From Silene latifolia (lineage: Eukaryota; Streptophyta; Magnoliopsida; Caryophyllales; Caryophyllaceae), in assembly GCF_048544455.1 (NCBI RefSeq), contig NC_133526.1, positions 5,286,001 through 5,350,000 of the forward strand: a stretch of 64,000 bases of DNA, given 5' to 3'. This document shows positions 21,006 to 33,500 of this stretch, piece by piece. The notes beneath the pieces are model-generated. The model searched no databases. It saw only the letters and a program-made list of their open reading frames with translations, and was not told the DNA's origin. Position 1 is the stretch's first letter. Each line of letters begins with the position of its first letter. The position numbers were made by a program, and so were the translations under genes.

Positions 21006-21183
21006 CAATTAAAACTTTAAAATAACGTTGAGAATGTTGAGATACATGCCGCCAACTTCCTCTAAACTTTAAATAATACTTTTACTTTGTACAGTACTGA
21101 CTACTGAATTAATTAATTATAAAAAAAACAGTCATATTTGGAGGCATAAACTTTTTTGCTTTTGTTACTCGTTTAGTAAGTGA

Positions 21184-21629
21184 CTAGTATGGATCCCGCG
21201 CATACATGCGCGGTATTCATAGATCTTTTACTTACTTTATACTGTATTATTTAAGATTTAAAATTGACGTATTATTAATTTTTCATATTTTAATATGAGG
21301 ATAAAAATTGAAATGGAAAATTAATTAAAAGAATTAAGTAAATTCATGAAATGTATATTTTAATGAAATTTTTCATCACAAAACTAATGATTTTAATTTA
21401 TAAACTATTGAAATATTTTATTCTCTTAGTAATAAATAAAAAGGGGAATGCAAGTTGAAAAAATATTATCCCCTTTTTATTAAATGTCATAGAATTATTT
21501 ATTGTATGAAATAAATCAGTATGACCTAGTCAAAGATAGGATATAATGAAGCCCAAAGCCCAATATAGAGCAACTCATTTAGGCGGGAAAACTTGAGAAT
21601 CTCTTATTCTTTTAGTTTAAGGGGGATGA
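21184..21629 (-). mobile_element. Small non-autonomous Helitron, copy 1
   Basis: On the minus strand the 3' end is a hairpin (accGCGCATGTATGCGCggg) followed by atccataCTAG and then T, the Helitron 3' signature. The 5' end is near 21,629 (TCATCC...AAACTAAAAGAATAAGAG). It shares the 5' part and the TTTTCCCGCC...TAAAT block with copies at 42,260-43,118 and 44,496-44,881. Confidence 0.7.
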
Positions 21630-21820
21630 ATGACATTACAAGCCGCCAACTACATTTTCAATTTTGATTATTAAACAAATCAACAATTGCATAGCATCAT
21701 TCCGATAATAAAAATTACTATTTGAGATGGGTATAATCGTGAAACGAGTTAATTATAAGCATTAGTTAATTATAAATATATTTTTAAGTCCGTTTCGTAC
21801 TTAAAACTGTTTTTAGCGAC

Positions 21821-21990
21821 TTTTTTTTTTTTTTTTTTGAGGAAACCCTTGATGGGTACTAATTCATTGGTAATAAATTGCTTGCTCCAGTAGCAGTTAC
21901 ATGAAACGGAAAACCAGAAAGCCAAAATCTACGCCCAATATACCATGGTGAAACATGTGCTAATGCGTGTGCCACCGAATTAGAATAGTC
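21821..21990 (-). mobile_element. LINE 3' end with poly-A
   Basis: A run of 18 T on the plus strand is the poly-A tail. The minus-strand reading encodes NSVAHALAHVSPWYIG and ends with a stop just before the tail. This is the usual C-terminus of the RNase H-like domain of plant L1 elements. The element is strongly 5'-truncated. Confidence 0.7.
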
Positions 21991-22170
21991 TATTCTTAGG
22001 CCTTGTTCTTTTTGGCTCTATTTCTGCTCATTTCAATTCAGTTCAAGCGCAACTTCATTCAAATTAACTTTTGCTTCGACTCCATTCAACTTAGCTCAAT
22101 TAAGTTCAATTCAGTTCAGCTTAATATCAATCAATTTAATTCAGTCGAAAAGAAGAGGACCAAATATATA
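21991..22170. repeat. TTCAATTCAGTTCA-rich repeat
   Basis: Short words around ttcaattcagttcaa recur, flanked by ccttgttcttttt and a tccgtttcatgct edge. The inverted relative is at 23,341-23,550, and an interrupted one surrounds the Helitron at 42.2-43.2 kb. Probably a MITE, but I could not define its ends. Confidence 0.5.
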
Positions 22171-23340
22171 TTTCCGCATCCGTTTCATGCTTAAAAGTTA
22201 AAACCATGTTGATAAACTTTTTATCAAATACGGAGTAATTAATAAGGTATATGCTTGCTTATTTTTGGATGAAGACAAAATCAATTTTTAGTTGTTGTTG
22301 TTGGTCTCTTTTAGGGACTAAAAATTGTGAATGGACCATAGTGTTGTCGAATTTGAATACGTTCAACCCGGGAGAATTATAAGTGGCCAACATTTTTAAA
22401 GAGTCCTACCTTTAGGGATTGGCCCAAAATCTCTGGGCCCCACTTTTGAGGTTAGTGTGTTTATTTGCCACATGTAATCATCGTTTAATTTTTTTCATCA
22501 CTAAGTTGAGTACCTTTGAAGGCAATGTTTAAAATACAAATTCAAATGTTAAGAAATGTGATTAATGTAGTGAAGATAATAGAGAGTGGAGGTTTACGTT
22601 AAGGTTTGTCCAAATGATTGGTTCGAGTTTCGAAATTTCTGGTGTAAGAGGAGACACAAGATCGGTACAATGTAAAATGAATGATGATGAATTTGATTAG
22701 TTCTTTTTGTTTTTGTGTGAGAAGTTATAAGATATATGTTTAGTATTGATGGAATTTAAACCCAAATCGATATTCTAGTTAAATTAGTTAACATTTACAC
22801 TATGTGACTGTTATATCTATATTAGTATTTGTTAGACTCTATAATAAAAGTGACATATTTGAATTTGCTTAACGGAAATTTAAAAAATCCAAATTCAAAC
22901 GCTAAAAAATGTGATTACTATAGTTAAGGTGATAAAGATTCGAGTTTTACGTTAAGTGGATATTGTAGGGAGACACGGGATTTATTACTACGTACTATAT
23001 CACACGTGGTTCTACTCAAACTCTTAAATTAGTCTTACTTATCATCGTATTAAATTTATGATATATTATGAGTGGTTATGAAATTGATTATGAAATGAAC
23101 CACGTAACCTGAAAAAATAAAAATCCTCGATAACTAAACCACCATAAATGGATCATACAACTAGTTATATGTTCAAACAAATCCCTTTTTTGAGCTCCTC
23201 TATAAACTTATTGGGTACACTACAAGGTTTCGGAAATTCACAAAGTTACTTACTCTATTTAGCTTAGCTTATTTACTTTGTAAAGTAGCTCACTCTTTAC
23301 AAAGTTATTAAGTTCAATTTTAAAACAAGTTCTACAACTA
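22171..23340. other. AT-rich intergenic DNA
   Basis: No gene or clear element boundary is visible. Two related stretches (about 22,530-22,640 and 22,880-22,980) share ttcaaa(t/c)g(t/c)taa(g/a)aaatgtgatta and tttacgttaag, suggesting an old internal duplication. Confidence 0.4.
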
Positions 23341-23550
23341 AGGGTTTGTTCTTCTCGGCTGAAAGGGCTGAACTATACTTAACTGAATGAAGCTGATCTA
23401 AATTGAATGGACCTAAATTCATAGTTAATTTGTGAAGAGATGGGCTGAACTGAATTGAATGAAGTTGAACTGAACTGAATAGAGTTAAGCGGAACTGAAA
23501 TGAACTAAAATGAACTGAAACTAAATCAGAAAAACCGGCCTTAAATGTTA
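23341..23550. repeat. GAACTGAATTGAA-rich repeat (inverted relative of 21,991-22,170)
   Basis: Dense in tgaactgaattgaatgaagt-type words between ttgttcttctcggctgaa and aaaaaccggcc. The orientation is opposite to the 22-kb copy. Confidence 0.5.
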
Positions 23551-23944
23551 CGGATAAGTAGTATAGTAACTTTAGAAATTGGTATTTTCAATGTGGTTGT
23601 ATATTAACTAATTATATGATCCATTTTTCTATGAACCACCTAAATCAAAAGCATACAAGCTAATGTTTACTTCAATTTTATTTATTTTTTAAGTAAATAT
23701 ATAACTTGTGCGTACCATGTCGTGAGGATTTGCAGTCTTTGCTTAGCACTTTATAAAAAGAAATCCTAATAAAATGTCACGTATGTGTGTCAATACTCTG
23801 GAATAGCAGTTACCAAGTTAGTTTATCTTTATCTCTTCTTTTAATTGTGCAAACAAAGTTGGTAGAGTATTGTGAAAGCTAAGTTAATAAACTTGTCTCA
23901 CTAGATAACTTATTCAACTCAGCCCTAGCTTGATTGATTGCACA

Positions 23945-24390
23945 AATATTTGTTCAACTAATTTTTACTACTAGCTCCTCGTCACTATTGTATGTCATCA
24001 ATCATATATTATAATAATCAACTAGACCTGTCAAATGCGTCAGGTGGTTAAGTCGCAAGCTTGATCATATAGATTGGGTTGAATTCGAGTTACAGATCAA
24101 GTTTTGGTTAAAAAAATTGTTCAACTAATTTATACTACTAGCTCCTCCTCGCTATTAATATTGTATGTCGTCAATCACATATATCATAATAATCAAGTAG
24201 ACTGTCAAGCAACAGTGTGTGTCTGTCCGTCCGGTCGGTCGGTCATATGGGTTTGGTCGAATTCGAGTCAAGGGTTGGAAATGGGTCAAAAAATTTGTTC
24301 AACTAATTTATCATACTAGCTCCTCTCACTTGTTTATGTCGTCAGTAACAATCATAAATCATAATCGCCATGCAAAGGCTTTGTTCAAGA
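23945..24390. repeat. Direct tandem duplication, about 170-178 bp period
   Basis: The block ttgttcaactaattt...actactagctcctc...gtcatcaatcatat begins near 23,949, 24,118 and 24,296. The units are imperfect and differ by small indels. One carries a (gtccg)n-like run near 24,225-24,245. Confidence 0.8.
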
Positions 24391-24546
24391 AGTTTACCTT
24401 GTGATGGATAATATTGGAAGAAATAGTGGGTTGATCGATTGGTTATGACTTTATTTGCGTCAATTAATGCATTAATTCATCAATATATGCAATTCAAGTT
24501 GCTCAATTGTGGGTACTTGGTGGCCAAATAAGAAGAAAAACTAATA

Positions 24547-24864
24547 CTCCTCTCAATACTATATCGTTCTATTTGTTAAGACAATGACTTAAGGCGCATC
24601 TTAAAAAGTATTAAAATAGGAGTAAAAGAGTTGTGTAGGGTTGTTGATAGGAGAGAGAGATGAATTATTAGTAGTTAAATAAAGAATTGTGGGACCAAAA
24701 CATAAAGAAAATTAATAAAATAGGAGTAAAAGAGTTGTGTGGGTTTGATTATAGGAGAGAGGAATGAATAAAATAAGAGTAAAAGTTTCTAAAAATAGAA
24801 AGGGGAACATTAGTTGAATAATCCGTTTCGGGAAAGAGGGAACATTATAGTGACTGAGAGGGAG
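24547..24864. mobile_element. Stowaway-like MITE (318 bp)
   Basis: Ends are CTCCTCTCAATACTATA and, inverted, CTCCCTCTCAGTCACTATA, flanked by TA. The interior contains a duplicated aataaaataggagtaaaagag segment. Confidence 0.6.
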
Positions 24865-25007
24865 TAATTGGACAAGTTTGGTGTACGATCGAATGTAATT
24901 TGGAACATTTTCATTATATTCTCTCTCTTTATTTCTCTTAGACGATTTAACGGTCAAAAATAGAAGTAATGGATGATGATATGAAAGAGAGAAAGAAATA
25001 AAAATGA

Positions 25008-25604
25008 TCCTTACTCGGTAAAAGTTGCATTGGCAAGATAACTACTAGTAAGGAAGAAATTTGGTGGGAGAAACCTAAAAATGGGTTTCTAAAGCTAAAC
25101 TTTAACGGATCAAAAATAGATGGTAATAAAGCTGCTCTAGGATATTCTATAAGAGATCATAATAGTCAAGTCGTTTTGCTAGGAGCAAAAAAGTGCGGAT
25201 CTAATAGTATTCTTGTTGCTGAAGCTCTCGCTTTAAAAGAAGACATTTTAGCGGCTAAATACTTAGGAATCTCGAAGTTAATTGTAGAATGTGATAATTT
25301 ATGTGTTATCAACTCAATCCGTAGTACTTGGCAAATTCCTTGGGAGATTTCTAGTATTATTAAGGATGTAAAATTAGATCTTCAGTTCTTTGATGAAGTG
25401 ATAATTAAACATTGCTTTCGAGAAGCCAACAAAATTGCCGACTTTATGGCTTCTATTGAACATTCATGTCCAACTCTTTCGAGGTGGTTTGAAAGCCGGT
25501 GGCTTCAACTTAGCTCTATCATTCGAAAGGATGAGATAGATTGGTCCTACCTTAGAGGATCAATCTAGTTTTATTACCTAATAAAAAGAAAAAAAAAAAA
25601 AAAT
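25008..25604 (+). pseudogene. LINE-type RNase H domain with poly-A, 5'-truncated
   Basis: The frame is open from 25,008 (after a TGA) to the stop at 25,566-25,568. It encodes the RVT_3-type RNase H domain of plant L1 LINEs: EEIWWEKPKNGFLKLN, then GYSIRD, AEALALKED, VECDN and ANKIADFMA. The first catalytic Asp, in the usual LN-x-DGS context, is Asn here (LNFNGS), so the enzyme is probably inactive. There is no conventional start codon for the whole domain. A run of 15 or more A at about 25,588-25,603 ends the unit. It is most simply the truncated 3' end of a LINE, not a host gene. Confidence 0.75.
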
Positions 25605-26566
25605 AACTCGCTTTCATACATTGTACATGTATTGTATAGGCATTAACCTTGCCTCTTACACATACCAAGTAAAAACATCTGAAATTAACGAAATTTCCGT
25701 ATGCATGAGGATGACCCAACTTAATTCAAGCCATTGTTGAAAGATACTACGGAGTACAAGCTAGAAACAATTTCATACTCGAAATGACAATATATTTAGA
25801 TAAATCAAGAGCAGAATCGAGCTTGAAGAATAAAACATTTTTTGACGATAATAGCAATAGACCAACTTTAATACTTTGGAGTCTTTAAGGAAAATATCGT
25901 TGGAAATCACAAGTGTAAAAATGTACTTTAATTAGGAATGGTGTGAATTAAATCCAAACAATCTTGTGATAACTCTTAAGAAAATGTACATAAAATGAAA
26001 GAAGATGTTGGGGTCAAAGTACGATTCACTTGCAATTGGTAAGAAAACTTGATTCACTTACGATTTGTTAGAAAACTGGTTAATTTTAAGGAAGATCTAC
26101 TGATATGGAACTAAATTCACTTTTCGGGTAGTATGTTGACAACAATTTATATGGGAACGTAATTGTCAAAATCCAAAACAAAACAGCCTCCACATTAAAT
26201 ATGAATCAGTTTTGTATATTTTGTTCCCCAAATAGTCTTACTAAAAACAAATGAAAACAATCTTACCTATAAAAACATCTTCATTAAAATCAGACTTACA
26301 CTAATATACTCCGTATAATTCAAAGTCAACACCCACACACGATGAACCTAAAATTAACCCGGTTATAATCTTGCTATTATAAATAATTAAATAAAATTAT
26401 ACGAAATACCATTCTATCGTATACTCTACCAGTCTACCATTTATATGTAAGTCATTATGATACAGAAAATCCAAATCATCTCATAATCTACCCTAAAAAA
26501 ATTAAATCCATTTCACAATCAATTACTTTAAATGGTTAGATATTGTATAGGAAAGGTGTCCAAATG
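25605..26566. other. AT-rich intergenic DNA
   Basis: No coding sequence, RNA gene or element ends are recognised. Two near-repeats of gattcacttgcaattggtaag (about 26,024 and 26,051) form a short local duplication. Confidence 0.4.
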
Positions 26567-27051
26567 CTAGGTAGCACCAAAACGGACACGGACACGGATA
26601 TAGACACGACACGGACACGTGACACGACATCCCATAAAATTTAGGACACGTGACACGTTATTTAAATGTAACAAAATATATATTTATAATTATAGACGTT
26701 CGATTTTATTTTTATAAAATTATTTGATATTAAATTTAAATAAGTGAAGGTAAAATTTGCCCTTAATTATAACTCATTTTCATTTGTCATTCAAACGCAT
26801 ATTCTAATCAATCTCTTTCGACAACTCATTTCTCGTTTAAAGAACATCATTCACCCCAAATGATGTCCAAATGTCATGGACACGCGTCGGACACTGCCCA
26901 AATACCATGGACACGCGTCGTACACGTGCCCGAATAAATGTAGAAAGTTAGACACGGCTTTATAGGTGTCCAACACGTTTCGACGTGTGTCCGAGGAGTG
27001 TTGGTGTCCGACACGGGACGACTGATTAGGAGAAGTGTCCGTGCTATCTAG
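26567..27051 (-). mobile_element. hAT-type MITE, copy 2 (485 bp)
   Basis: An 8-bp duplication TCCAAATG lies on both sides (26,559-26,566 and 27,052-27,059). It is the reverse-orientation relative of 20,248-20,739, with matching ends CTAGGTAGCACC and, inverted, CTAGATAGCACGGACAC. The different duplications show two independent insertions. Confidence 0.85.
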
Positions 27052-27093
27052 TCCAAATGTATAATATAAGAACCATTAAAATATTATATTATA

Positions 27094-27353
27094 CTCCCTC
27101 CATACCACATCAATAGTAACATTGACTTTTTCACACTTGTCGAGACACGTTTTGCAACGTAAATATCTTTTGTTTTACACATTATTAAAAATTATAAAAA
27201 TTTGATATTCTTATAGCATTCATGACGATAAATCAAACAAGATCTCACATGACTATATTTTGTCTTATAGATTAAGAATAATATCGAAGATTCCCTACGA
27301 CTATGAATAGTGGCAAAACGGTCAATGTTATCATTGGTCTGGTATGAAGGGAG
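27094..27353. mobile_element. Stowaway-type MITE upstream of the ankyrin gene (260 bp)
   Basis: Ends CTCCCTCCATACCA and, inverted, CTCCCTTCATACCAGACCAAT, flanked by TA. It lies about 200 bp upstream of the ankyrin gene start codon, inside the probable promoter. Confidence 0.8.
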
Positions 27354-27552
27354 TAATTTGTTTTGAAAATAAAAAAACCAACCCATAAATAAAAGGAAAC
27401 CAAGCTCCCTCCTCTACTCCCCTTACATTTTCACACACAACAATAAATACTTCACTTCCTCCCCCTCTCCCTAACTCCAAATCCCCTTTTAAAATCACCG
27501 CGCCCAAACGGAGAAGAGAGAGTAAACCGTCACAAGACTCACAACTACAACA

Positions 27553-30500
27553 ATGTTTTCACATTCCTCCGTTGTCTACGGCGGCGCAACCAGACAAGTT
27601 TTCCCGGTCGACGACGACTCCGACGTCTCTCAAAGATTCCTCGAGTATCTCTCCGCCGGCGACATCACCGCCGCCTCCGACGCCATTTCCGACCGTTATT
27701 TCGACGTTAATTTTGTCGGTGTTGTTTCTCTTAAGCTCCGTCGGAACGACGTCGTTCTCCGAGATCACCTTCCTAGTGACGTCGCCGTACAGTATGATGA
27801 GTTCAAGACTGACGTCACTCCGTTGTTTCTCGCGGCTCACTTCGGTCACCTTCATATCCTTCGCCAACTCCTGGTACGTATTATTAAATTAATTTATTCT
27901 CGAGTTTATTTTTACGAAAATTTTATTGAATTGTTTACGTTTTTCGAAATTCTCTCGAAAAATTACAGAGTAAGGTTCGTTGTTAATGATCAGGGGCGAA
28001 GCCACCTAGTAGCAAGGGGTGGCGGTCGCTACCCCAAACTTAAAAAAATTGGTTTAGAAGACGGATTTTTGCTACCCCAAATATTGCTGAATAGCTAATA
28101 TGTAAATGTTATCTAATTAAGTAACAATAGACATTGTGGTTCAATGGTCAAAGGCTTTGGTTTTCAACCTAGTGCCTTAGGTTCCAATCACACTACAAGC
28201 ATATTCCTTTTTAATTTTTTTTTTGCTACCCCATAAATTAAATCCTAGCTTCGCCCCTGTTAATGATGACCTAGTTTTAGATTATTGATTCCGTTTAATT
28301 TCGAGAAATACGCGGAAGGAACAAAATCGTAAAATATTTGTTATTAATTGTTAATGATGAGCTTGTTTTAATTTAATTTATTATAAGACGATTTTGTTTG
28401 GTTACGAAAATCGTCATGAGAAAGTGATATGAGTTACAACTCAATGAAACGGAGAAAGTAGAAGTCAAGAACGGAATCGTAAAATTACGTTAGTTGTTAA
28501 TGATTTTGTTTAATTATCTTAAAAGGTGATTTTGTTTTATTTTTAAAATCGTCTGAAAACTGTGATATAACTCAACGAAACAGAGGAAGTACGAATAAGG
28601 AACGAAATCGTAAAATCACATTAATCGTTAATTAATGATGCGCTAGTTTTAGTTAATTATAAGGTGAATTTGTTTGATTTTGTGTAGCTAATTAATCAAG
28701 ATAATTTTCCTTAATTTGAATTTTAAAATCACGATCATTAATTTCTGGCATTTTTAACATGAATTTTGAATAATCTGTAGTAGCAGAAATTGTCTAAAAG
28801 TGTATAGTTTGTGGTCCTCGATTGAAGATACTTAGATATGTGCTAAAGTTAGTATGAATACTTGTTTGAATTTCAAACTTTTGATTTGTTATATTCTCCG
28901 TATGTTGTTGCTTGACTTCCATAGCTTTTTCTTTACTTTCTACACTTTCAAGTTTTATTATAATTTGATTTTGATACTATTCTAGGCTTCTAGCACTATT
29001 TCTTCCTTTTTAAAAATTATACTCCCTCCAAAATTTTATGTTTTTCTCTTTTCATTAAAATACTACTCACATATAATAGAGAAATGAGAAGAACAATAAA
29101 ATGTAGAGGCAACAGAGTAACTTGTAGTTTTCTACACCGTTGTATTGTGTAAAGAAACGAACAGCCTTATACTAACTAACTTGTAGCTTTCAGGATCCCG
29201 GGATATTGGAAAACAAATTATTTATGTAGTTTGTACATTTTTAGGAAAATATGTTGAAAAATATACTTCCTCTGCTTCACGAACGCCACCTCAATTAACT
29301 AGAACCCGGGAAGAAAATTTTCTGAATCCGCCATCATTAGTTGAGTGTTGCATAAGTTTATAACGATCTTACATTCTTACTCAATACGAGTAATTATTGT
29401 TGTGTATCAAGTGTGATTTAGATGAACAATTGAGTAATTAAGTGATTTATGCGGGTACATGAGTTAAAATTTGTTTAATCCAAAGTTAATTACTCTACCG
29501 GAAAATTCTTGCGTCCTCCCGGAGGACGTCCTCCCTACACACAAAGAAGGAGCACCAAAATGAGAATTAAATATTATAAAATTCTCCAAGTGTAGGGAGG
29601 ACGTCCTCCGGGAGGACGCGCGAATTTCTCTTACTCTACCAATATCTAGTTGATGCTTTTGTAGAGCACTTTTTTTTTGTCACATTTTTTGAGTACAAGG
29701 TTCGTTTACTCCATTCTTTTTATTGTTAGGTGGTCCAACTAAACGGTTGCTTTGATAGGACTGTCTAAAAAGATAATTAGCGCTAATCTTGGTTGATGAT
29801 GACTTTTGTTAGTAATTATAATAATAATAAAGGCAACATAAATTTTGTGAATTTGGATAGTACCAATTTACGGTTTTCCTAGCGCATGTTCAGTGCATTT
29901 TGCGCATAAGTTAATGATTCAAAATAACACAAAGATTATAAAAAGTATCTCTCGTAGAAATTCCAAAAGTGATTTAATATCTCAACTTCGTATAAGATTC
30001 TTGCCATTTCACAGTATCCATTTTGAATCATTACATGTGTCTAATGAACAGGCCTTACTACATTAGAGAAACCGATTTACAATTTAATGAGTACTAGAGT
30101 TTTGATGTAAGGTTTTTTAATTGGTCTTATGCAAAATCATAATCATTTTTACTATTAATACAAGAGATGCATAATTTCAGTTGGATCGCTGTATATTGTA
30201 CGACGAGCTTATTTGAAAATTTATGGAGGTAGTTATGTTTTAGTTGTAACTTGTAAATCCTGTACCCCATAACCTTGTACTGCTTTGTCTGTCTATAATT
30301 ATGAATTTGTGAATTGTAATCAAGATATCAGGTACCACTTACTATAGTGTATACCCGTCATTAATTTAATTGTCTGGAGAATGAAATTACAATTTTTTAT
30401 CTGACAGCCCACAAATGACATGTTCTGCAATTACTAGTGTCACGTTTAGCTCGATGTCATTGTACTATATACATTAATAATTATTCAGACCGTCTTGCTT

Positions 30501-33500
30501 ATAATGGTCATAAGCTTGGGACTTCTCAGTCTCTCACAACACCCTTTCCACATGCCCTTTCACTTGCTTCTTGTGAGAAGTCACAAGCTTGTGACGGAAT
30601 AGTGTCGTCACAAATACGAATTTGTGTTAATTATTACACCAATACTAATTTAATTAATTTTTTATCGAGCTAATTGCCACCTGTCTTGATACCCATAATG
30701 AATTAAAAAAACGTGTTACAATATTTGGACGCTTTGCTACGTGTGGTTTACAAGTACTCAGGTCTCAGGTAGTATTATCACTAATTCACTATCATGGTAT
30801 TCAATTTTGATTTCTAAACTTTAATTTCGCAATCAATCACATCATTTGACCTCAGTCACCTCACTCGTTGTTCATGAAATTATTGATATCGTCTCAAAAT
30901 ATGGTCAATGACTCGATGTTACTATTGATACCGAGTACATTAGTTTATTTCTTGGTCTTAGGATTGCTAGATAGGTTGAGTTGTGTACTTGTGTTGGTTT
31001 GAAAAAATTTTATTGGTTATAGAGGACACTTTAATGGTCTCCTGGAGGATCTAAGAATTTTTCGTGTTTGGTTTAGTGGAGAAAACAACACACTTTACAA
31101 GCTTTTCGGGATTCGGTTAATACTAACTGTGATTTGGATCCGTTTTACAAAACTCCTTCGTTACCTCAATCTTACATGTAAAGGCGTCTCTACCCATTGA
31201 AAGACTCAATTACTAAGAAAAAGGTTACTTGGGGTCCGGGGACTGCTACCATATGAAAAACCTGAAGTACAATAAATGGCTATTATTATAAACTTTTGTC
31301 TGTCTAGTAATCAATTGTAATAAAAGAAATCGGGTACGGGTATGAGTATTGTTTTTACTATTAAATCTGTGATGTTATTCTGTCATCTAAAGCTTGCTAG
31401 TCAAGATGCTGTACCTAGTAGAATCATACATATCTCACTTTAATTTTATGGATTATTATGTTTGTTTTACTGCTGTGCTCTTCTGCTATCATTAGTTTAA
31501 GAAGTTATGCTACTTTAATGCATATGGTTAATGAGGAGTAGTTGACCAATTTTCAGTCCTAGTAAAATCTCATTGACATATAGACAACTCATTACTTCAG
31601 ACTTCAGAGCATTTACTGCTTCAGCAGAATATAGATTCAAGGAAATGTCATTGAGCTGTGGTGAATAAAAGAATGTGGGAACTTGAGTAATTTTTGCTCA
31701 GTTTCCCAAATTAAGTAGTCTTCTTTAATTGGCAGACGATTTTTAATTACCATGGTTAATGTCATGCTTGAAATAACCTGTTACTCTTTATACAGTTGGT
31801 CTCTCTTAAGACGGTTATGTTCGTTTAAGTGTTAAACGGGCCAAATACTAGTATACTACCTTGTATAGGTGGATGAGACAAGAGTTTGTCATTCCCTAGG
31901 CATTCTGCTTTTTGTCTCATCCATCTATATGACTTGTTTGTTCGAGACGGATATGTCCGTCATAACAAGAATTTGTGCTCCGCATATTCCTTGGTTAAAA
32001 TCTATGTTATAGTTTTGTTGGTTTGTCAGAGCCGTGATTTTCATGATCGCGCATTATAACTTTCCTTATAACTCGCTTCACACTAAACTACGTATGTGTA
32101 TAATTCGTTGGATCTACGAGTAACTTCGTATATGCTTTTCTCATGCAACCTAGTCAGCAAGTCCATTATGTACCACGTCTTGCCTCCTCACCTCGGAAAA
32201 CGGGGATGTGAATACAGGATCAGATTGAGAAGTGTACATGATTGATTTTCTTAGATCTGATTCAGGGCAATTATATACTCTTTTTGTCATTGCTACCTAC
32301 ATAGGATTCTTGAATTAGCAGCTATAATATGATAATTGAACACTTGAATTCCAAAGATGACATGAGGCACATGATTATTATGCTAGACCCATATGCAATG
32401 TCCCTCATTCATGATGACAAAATAACATTGCAGTCTGCAAAAAACACCCTGCAGAAGATTTTTCTTCTATATCAATAATATAATTTAGACATTTAGCTAA
32501 TGTTCCATGCTCCTTAATTTGTACTGTCCTAACATTTTCTTAGTGTTCCCCTGTCTGTGTCAGTGACTCCGAATCATAATCCGTGAAGTCCACCAACGAA
32601 GATTAAACTCGTTTTACCATGCCAAAATAATTACTGCAAAAAAACAACAGTAGTTAAATTTTTCGACTTTTGATGAATTTCTGGAGCTTAATTAGCTGTT
32701 TCATGGATGGCAGAATGTTGGAGCTGATGTAAACCAAAAACTGTTCAGAGGTTATGCAACGACAGCGGCAGTGAGAGAAGGGCATATAGATATTTTAGAG
32801 GTGTTAGTCAAGGCAGGAGCATCTCAGCCAGCTTGCGAGCAGGCGCTTTTGGAGGCAAGCATTCATGGGCGGGCAAAATTCACGGAGCTGCTCATGAGGT
32901 CCGACTTGATTCGTCCCCATGTTGCTGTGCATGCTTTTGTCACAGCATGTGGCAGAGGATTCACCGACGTTGTTGAGACAATGATTAAGGTAATATACTC
33001 TAACCTCAGCATATCTCATACGAATATAATATCCATGACATTATTGGATTATTTTGGCATTTACTTATTATTTGTTTTGTACTCCGTATTATTTTGCTCA
33101 TTATTCATCTAAATTCCAAAAAATGCTAAAATTTGATTTTACAGTCCCATGGTGATTTCATTCACAAACAAGCATGCTCAATGTTTATTGGAAATTTTCG
33201 ATCTTGACCTGTAAATAGTAAAAAAAAACGCGTTTATTATGAAAAAATCTGGTAAAATCGACATCGTCTTATCACGAAAGCCAAATAAAGACAAGATGAG
33301 GAGGGAATTAGTAGTGTAATACTCCTCGAATAGGGTAATACTTAGCTCAGTGAATAAGTTGTTGTGTGACTGTGACAGTGTGGAGTTGATACCAATGGGG
33401 TGAGCCGTGTACTAGTACAATCATCAAAACCGTGTCTTCATACAAATATCAACTGCAATGGACTCGTGGCTGCAGTTGTTGGCAGGCAGGTCTCTATTGT

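Noticed and set aside
25176-25568. Host RNase H-like gene
   Set aside because: The domain has no proper start, its first catalytic Asp is Asn, and it ends in a poly-A tract: a truncated LINE is simpler.
28131-28200. Functional tRNA gene
   Set aside because: Box-like sequences exist, but the acceptor stem does not pair and the segment is inside a MITE.
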